DNA of 64,000 nucleotides from NCBI RefSeq assembly GCF_016722785.1, contig NZ_JAEQNE010000004.1:186001-250000 (forward strand), in the 5' to 3' direction. The notes under the pieces were generated by a model, which did not search any database, was not told where the DNA came from, and saw only the letters and a list, made by a program, of their open reading frames with translations. Source of the stretch: Ramlibacter monticola (GTDB taxonomy: Bacteria > Pseudomonadota > Gammaproteobacteria > Burkholderiales > Burkholderiaceae_C). The number at the start of each line of letters is the position of its first letter. The first letter of the stretch is position 1. Of the stretch, positions 61,377-64,000 are shown piece by piece. A program made the position numbers and the translations under genes.

Positions 61377-63084
61377 GATTGACCTCCTGCAGCGTCGTAC
61401 GCCCTTGCCGTGCGAGATCCAGCGCGGAGTCGCGCAGGAAGCGCGTGCCCTTGGCGCATGCCACTTCCTTGAGGCGGCTGACCGGCTGGCGCTCGATGAT
61501 CAGCTGGCGGATCTCGTCGTCCAGGATCAGCATCTCCGCGATCGCGGTGCGGCCGCGGTACCCCGTGCCGCGGCAATGCTCGCAGCCCTTGCACCGGATC
61601 AGGTGCCAGTCGCGCAGGTCGGCGCCCGTCAGGCCCGACTTTGCGAGCAGTTCCGCATCCGGCGTGATCTCGGTCGCGCAATGCGGGCACGAAAGGCGCA
61701 GCAGGCGCTGCGCGATGATGGCGTTGAGCGCCGAGACCAGGTTGTACGGATCCACCCCCAGCTGCATGAAGCGGCCGATGACGTCGAATACGTTGTTGGC
61801 GTGGATCGTGGTGTAGACCAGGTGGCCGGTGAGCGCCGATTGCACGGCGATCTGCGCGGTTTCCGCGTCGCGGATTTCGCCGACCATGATCTTGTCCGGG
61901 TCGTGGCGCAGGATGGAGCGCAGGCCGCGGCTGAAGGTCAGGCCCTTCTTCTCGTTGACCGGGATCTGCAGCACGCCCGGCAGCTGGTATTCCACCGGGT
62001 CCTCGATCGTCACGATCTTCTCGCGCCGCGTGTTGACCTCGGTGATCATCGCGTACAGCGTGGTGGTCTTGCCGCTTCCCGTCGGGCCGGTCACCAGCAG
62101 CATGCCGTGCGGTTCGTCCGAGAGCCTCTGCAGCGTGCGGACCGTCGGCTCGTCGAAGCCGAGGTTGTTGATGCGCACGCCCTGCAGCTGTTCGGCCAGC
62201 TCCTGCTTGTCCAGGATGCGCAGCACCGCGTCTTCGCCGAACATGCTGGGCATGATGGACACGCGGAAGTCGATCTGGCGCGCGCCTATGCCCACCTTGA
62301 AGCGGCCGTCCTGCGGCACCCGGCGTTCCGCGATGTCCAGTTCCGCCATCACCTTGATGCGCGAGATCACCTGCTCGGCCAGTTCCGCGCCCTGGATCGC
62401 GCCGGCGAGATCGAGCACGCCGTCGATGCGGTAGCGGATGTCCATGCCGCCCGGCGTCGTTTCCAGGTGCACGTCGCTCGCGTGGATGCGGTAGGCGTCG
62501 TACAGCGTGGAGTTCACCAGCCGCACGACCACGCTGGAACTCTCGCTGATCTTGCTGAGCGACAGGTTCTCGACCGCATCCTCGGTCGCCGCGGCGCCCG
62601 GCATGCTGCGGCCGACGCTGTCGATCGCGCGGGTCTGCTCCTCGAGCCGCCCGAGATAGGCCGCGAGGTCGGACGCGTGGGTCAGGTGCACCGGGAGGCC
62701 GCGCAGGCGCTCGTCGAGCCAGGCCTTGTGGTCGCGGTCGAAGGGATCGGCGAACACCGCGCATTGCTCGCCGGAGGGCGTGCGCACGGCCACGGCGCCG
62801 CGCTGCAGCGCCTCGGTGAGCGGCACGCGGTCCAACAGGGCTTCCGAGGCGAAGAACACCTCGCCCTGGAGCACGGGGTAGTCGAGGGCAAGGCCCAGGC
62901 GGGTGATGAATTCGGTCCGCTCCAGGCCCGCGAGCCGTTCGAGCTCCGTCATGATGCCGAGCCCCGAGCGCGAGGCCACCTGCCGCGCCTCCCGTATCGC
63001 CTGCAGGTCGATGGCGGGCGCGCGTGGGCCGCTCGGCTGGCTGGCCGAAGCAGCGGCAGCGTTGGCCGGCAGAACGTCCGTCAT
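61357..63084 (-). CDS. gspE: Type II secretion/pilus assembly ATPase GspE
   Basis: A 575-residue GspE/PilB-type hexameric ATPase that powers pseudopilus assembly. It has an N-terminal MshEN-like domain (about 35-150), Asp- and His-box regions (HASDVHLE, then RIKVMAELDIAERR), Walker A GPTGSGKTTT near residue 333, MVGEIRDAETAQIA Walker B and THANNVFDVIGR. A tetracysteine zinc site is visible as CPHC...CKGCEHC. The ATG at 63084 is supported by length. It begins the minus-strand secretion operon. Confidence 0.95.
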   Translation of the reverse strand: MTDVLPANAAAASASQPSGPRAPAIDLQAIREARQVASRSGLGIMTELERLAGLERTEFITRLGLALDYPVLQGEVFFASEALLDRVPLTEALQRGAVAVRTPSGEQCAVFADPFDRDHKAWLDERLRGLPVHLTHASDLAAYLGRLEEQTRAIDSVGRSMPGAAATEDAVENLSLSKISESSSVVVRLVNSTLYDAYRIHASDVHLETTPGGMDIRYRIDGVLDLAGAIQGAELAEQVISRIKVMAELDIAERRVPQDGRFKVGIGARQIDFRVSIMPSMFGEDAVLRILDKQELAEQLQGVRINNLGFDEPTVRTLQRLSDEPHGMLLVTGPTGSGKTTTLYAMITEVNTRREKIVTIEDPVEYQLPGVLQIPVNEKKGLTFSRGLRSILRHDPDKIMVGEIRDAETAQIAVQSALTGHLVYTTIHANNVFDVIGRFMQLGVDPYNLVSALNAIIAQRLLRLSCPHCATEITPDAELLAKSGLTGADLRDWHLIRCKGCEHCRGTGYRGRTAIAEMLILDDEIRQLIIERQPVSRLKEVACAKGTRFLRDSALDLARQGRTTLQEVNRVTFVA

Positions 63085-63222
63085 CGATCCATCCTTCGCT
63101 CGTCACGCGACGCGGGCCACCAGGAACTCCAGGGAGCACGACGCGCAAGCAACCGTAGACCCAAGGCCCCGGGCCGCAGTTGACGAAGGTCAACCCTGAA
63201 TCCTTCCTGGCGCACGGGCCGC

Positions 63223-64000
63223 TCACAGGGGCAGAAGGATCTCGACCTTGCCGGCGCCACGCAGCCGCTCGGCCTCCTTGGCGATGGCTTCACTGGCCTT
63301 GCGCTCCTGCAGGTAGGCGCGGATGCGCGCGCTCGCCTGCTCCTCGCCCACGAGCACCTCGGCGTCGATGCCGTCGACCTTGAGGATGTGGAAGCCCGCC
63401 GGCGTGCTCACGACCCCGGACAGCTGCCCTGCCGCCAATGCGAAGGCCGCGTCCTCCAGCGGCTTGGCGAGCTGGCCGCGCGCGAAGGGATCCATCGCGC
63501 CGCCCCACTGCTTCGTGGGGGCCTGGGAATGCTGGCGCGCGAGCTGCTCGAAGTCTTCGCCCGCGCGTGCAGCCTGGAGCACCTGCTCCGCGCGGCCGCG
63601 GGCCGCTGCGCGTTCCGCCTCGCTGGCGGCCGGTGCCACCGCGACCAGGATCTCGTGGGCACGGACCTGTTGCGGGCGCCGGAACCGATCCGGGTTCTGC
63701 AGGTAGAACTGGTGCACCTCCTCGTCGCTGACCGTCGCTGCCTTGGCGCCCACGCTGTTGGCGTACTTGGTGGCCGACACCTGCTTGCGCACCAGCACCC
63801 GGTAGGTCTCGGGCGTGTATCCCTCGACCAGCAGGCGCTGCTCGAACGCCTGCCGGCTCTTGAACTGCCCCTGCGTGGAATCGACAGCCTGCTCGACCTC
63901 CTGCGGGCTCGCCAGCGTGCCGGCAAGCTGCGCCTGCTGCCAGAACAGTTCCTGCTCGATCAGGCGGTCCAGCACGGCCCGCTTCATCTGCTTCATGCGA
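63223..64000 (-). CDS. PpiC/parvulin-type peptidyl-prolyl isomerase, 5' end outside the window
   Basis: About 259 residues of a SurA/PrsA-like foldase. An N-terminal helical chaperone part (VLDRLIEQELFWQQAQ) is followed by a parvulin domain (about residues 115-215) with QVRAHEILVAV, FEQLARQHSQAPTKQWGG and a GFHILKVDG end. The frame is still open at the right edge and no signal peptide is visible, so the true start is beyond 64000. It lies 138 bases upstream of gspE on the same strand and may fold substrates or the secretin of that system. Confidence 0.87.
   Translation of the reverse strand, partial: RMKQMKRAVLDRLIEQELFWQQAQLAGTLASPQEVEQAVDSTQGQFKSRQAFEQRLLVEGYTPETYRVLVRKQVSATKYANSVGAKAATVSDEEVHQFYLQNPDRFRRPQQVRAHEILVAVAPAASEAERAAARGRAEQVLQAARAGEDFEQLARQHSQAPTKQWGGAMDPFARGQLAKPLEDAAFALAAGQLSGVVSTPAGFHILKVDGIDAEVLVGEEQASARIRAYLQERKASEAIAKEAERLRGAGKVEILLPL

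Overview
The window is GC-rich, densely packed bacterial chromosome with short intergenic gaps, many start/stop overlaps and Bug-type (TctC) tricarboxylate-transporter receptors. Together with the PhoH/RuvAB, GlmU/GlmS and Slt/Fau proteins, the DUF2917, DUF6279 and DUF4136 families and the PilMNO-bearing secretion genes, this points to a beta-proteobacterium of the Burkholderiales, most likely Comamonadaceae (Ramlibacter/Variovorax-like). That placement is inferred from protein character, not from a marker-gene tree. No rRNA, tRNA, CRISPR array, phage or intact insertion sequence was recognised.

Layout. 0-7.8 kb: phoH (cut by the window edge), ruvAB, a membrane protein fusing a fatty-acid-hydroxylase domain to a YhhN lysoplasmalogenase domain, a D-threonine-aldolase-like enzyme, a histidine phosphatase, a DUF4136 lipoprotein and ttcA. 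7.9-11.5 kb: a five-gene minus-strand operon for an oxygen/NO-binding SHP cytochrome, a diheme cytochrome c, a cytochrome b561 and a QseBC-type two-component system, with a QseB/PmrA-type box in front of it. 11.7-14.3 kb, divergent from it: a single polypeptide joining a leader-binding-like domain, a SagB-type dehydrogenase and a YcaO cyclodehydratase, followed 10 bases later by a 66-residue peptide gene. This looks like a minimal azole-forming RiPP locus and is the best candidate for an undescribed system.

14.3-37.7 kb is mostly housekeeping: folB with a pteridine-reductase-like SDR, a MidA-like methyltransferase, DUF2905, a ROK kinase, cca, a GST, a LysR-controlled RraA-like/Bug/aldo-keto reductase/amidase cluster, slt, fau, a GcvA-like regulator with DUF2917, gluconokinase, an odd MBL-fold protein, an MFS transporter, a DUF6279 lipoprotein, glmU, an Lrp-type regulator and glmS. 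37.8-45.8 kb: a LacI-type regulator divergent from a catabolic operon (TPP enzyme, two SDRs, Bug receptor, aldehyde dehydrogenase, EamA exporter), with two palindromic operators between them. 45.8-53.1 kb looks accessory: a TetR-controlled enone/quinone-reduction cluster with a duplicated operator, a His-rich repeat protein, a broken DUF3830 gene and an acyltransferase. 53.1-64 kb: a type II secretion-like system (GspE, PilM/N/O/P-like proteins, a secretin with a C-terminal cohesin domain, three pseudopilins, GspF) flanked by a lytic transglycosylase and a PpiC-type isomerase.

Two intergenic elements, at 7846-7994 and 16587-16857, are homologous nested palindromes. Their stems differ in sequence but remain paired, with about eleven compensatory pair changes, while the internal loops are conserved. 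This is a strong sign of a selected DNA or RNA structure. A third, unrelated palindromic element lies at 28032-28166, and gene remnants (MgtC-like at 25253-25405, DUF3830 at 51508-51825) show local decay.
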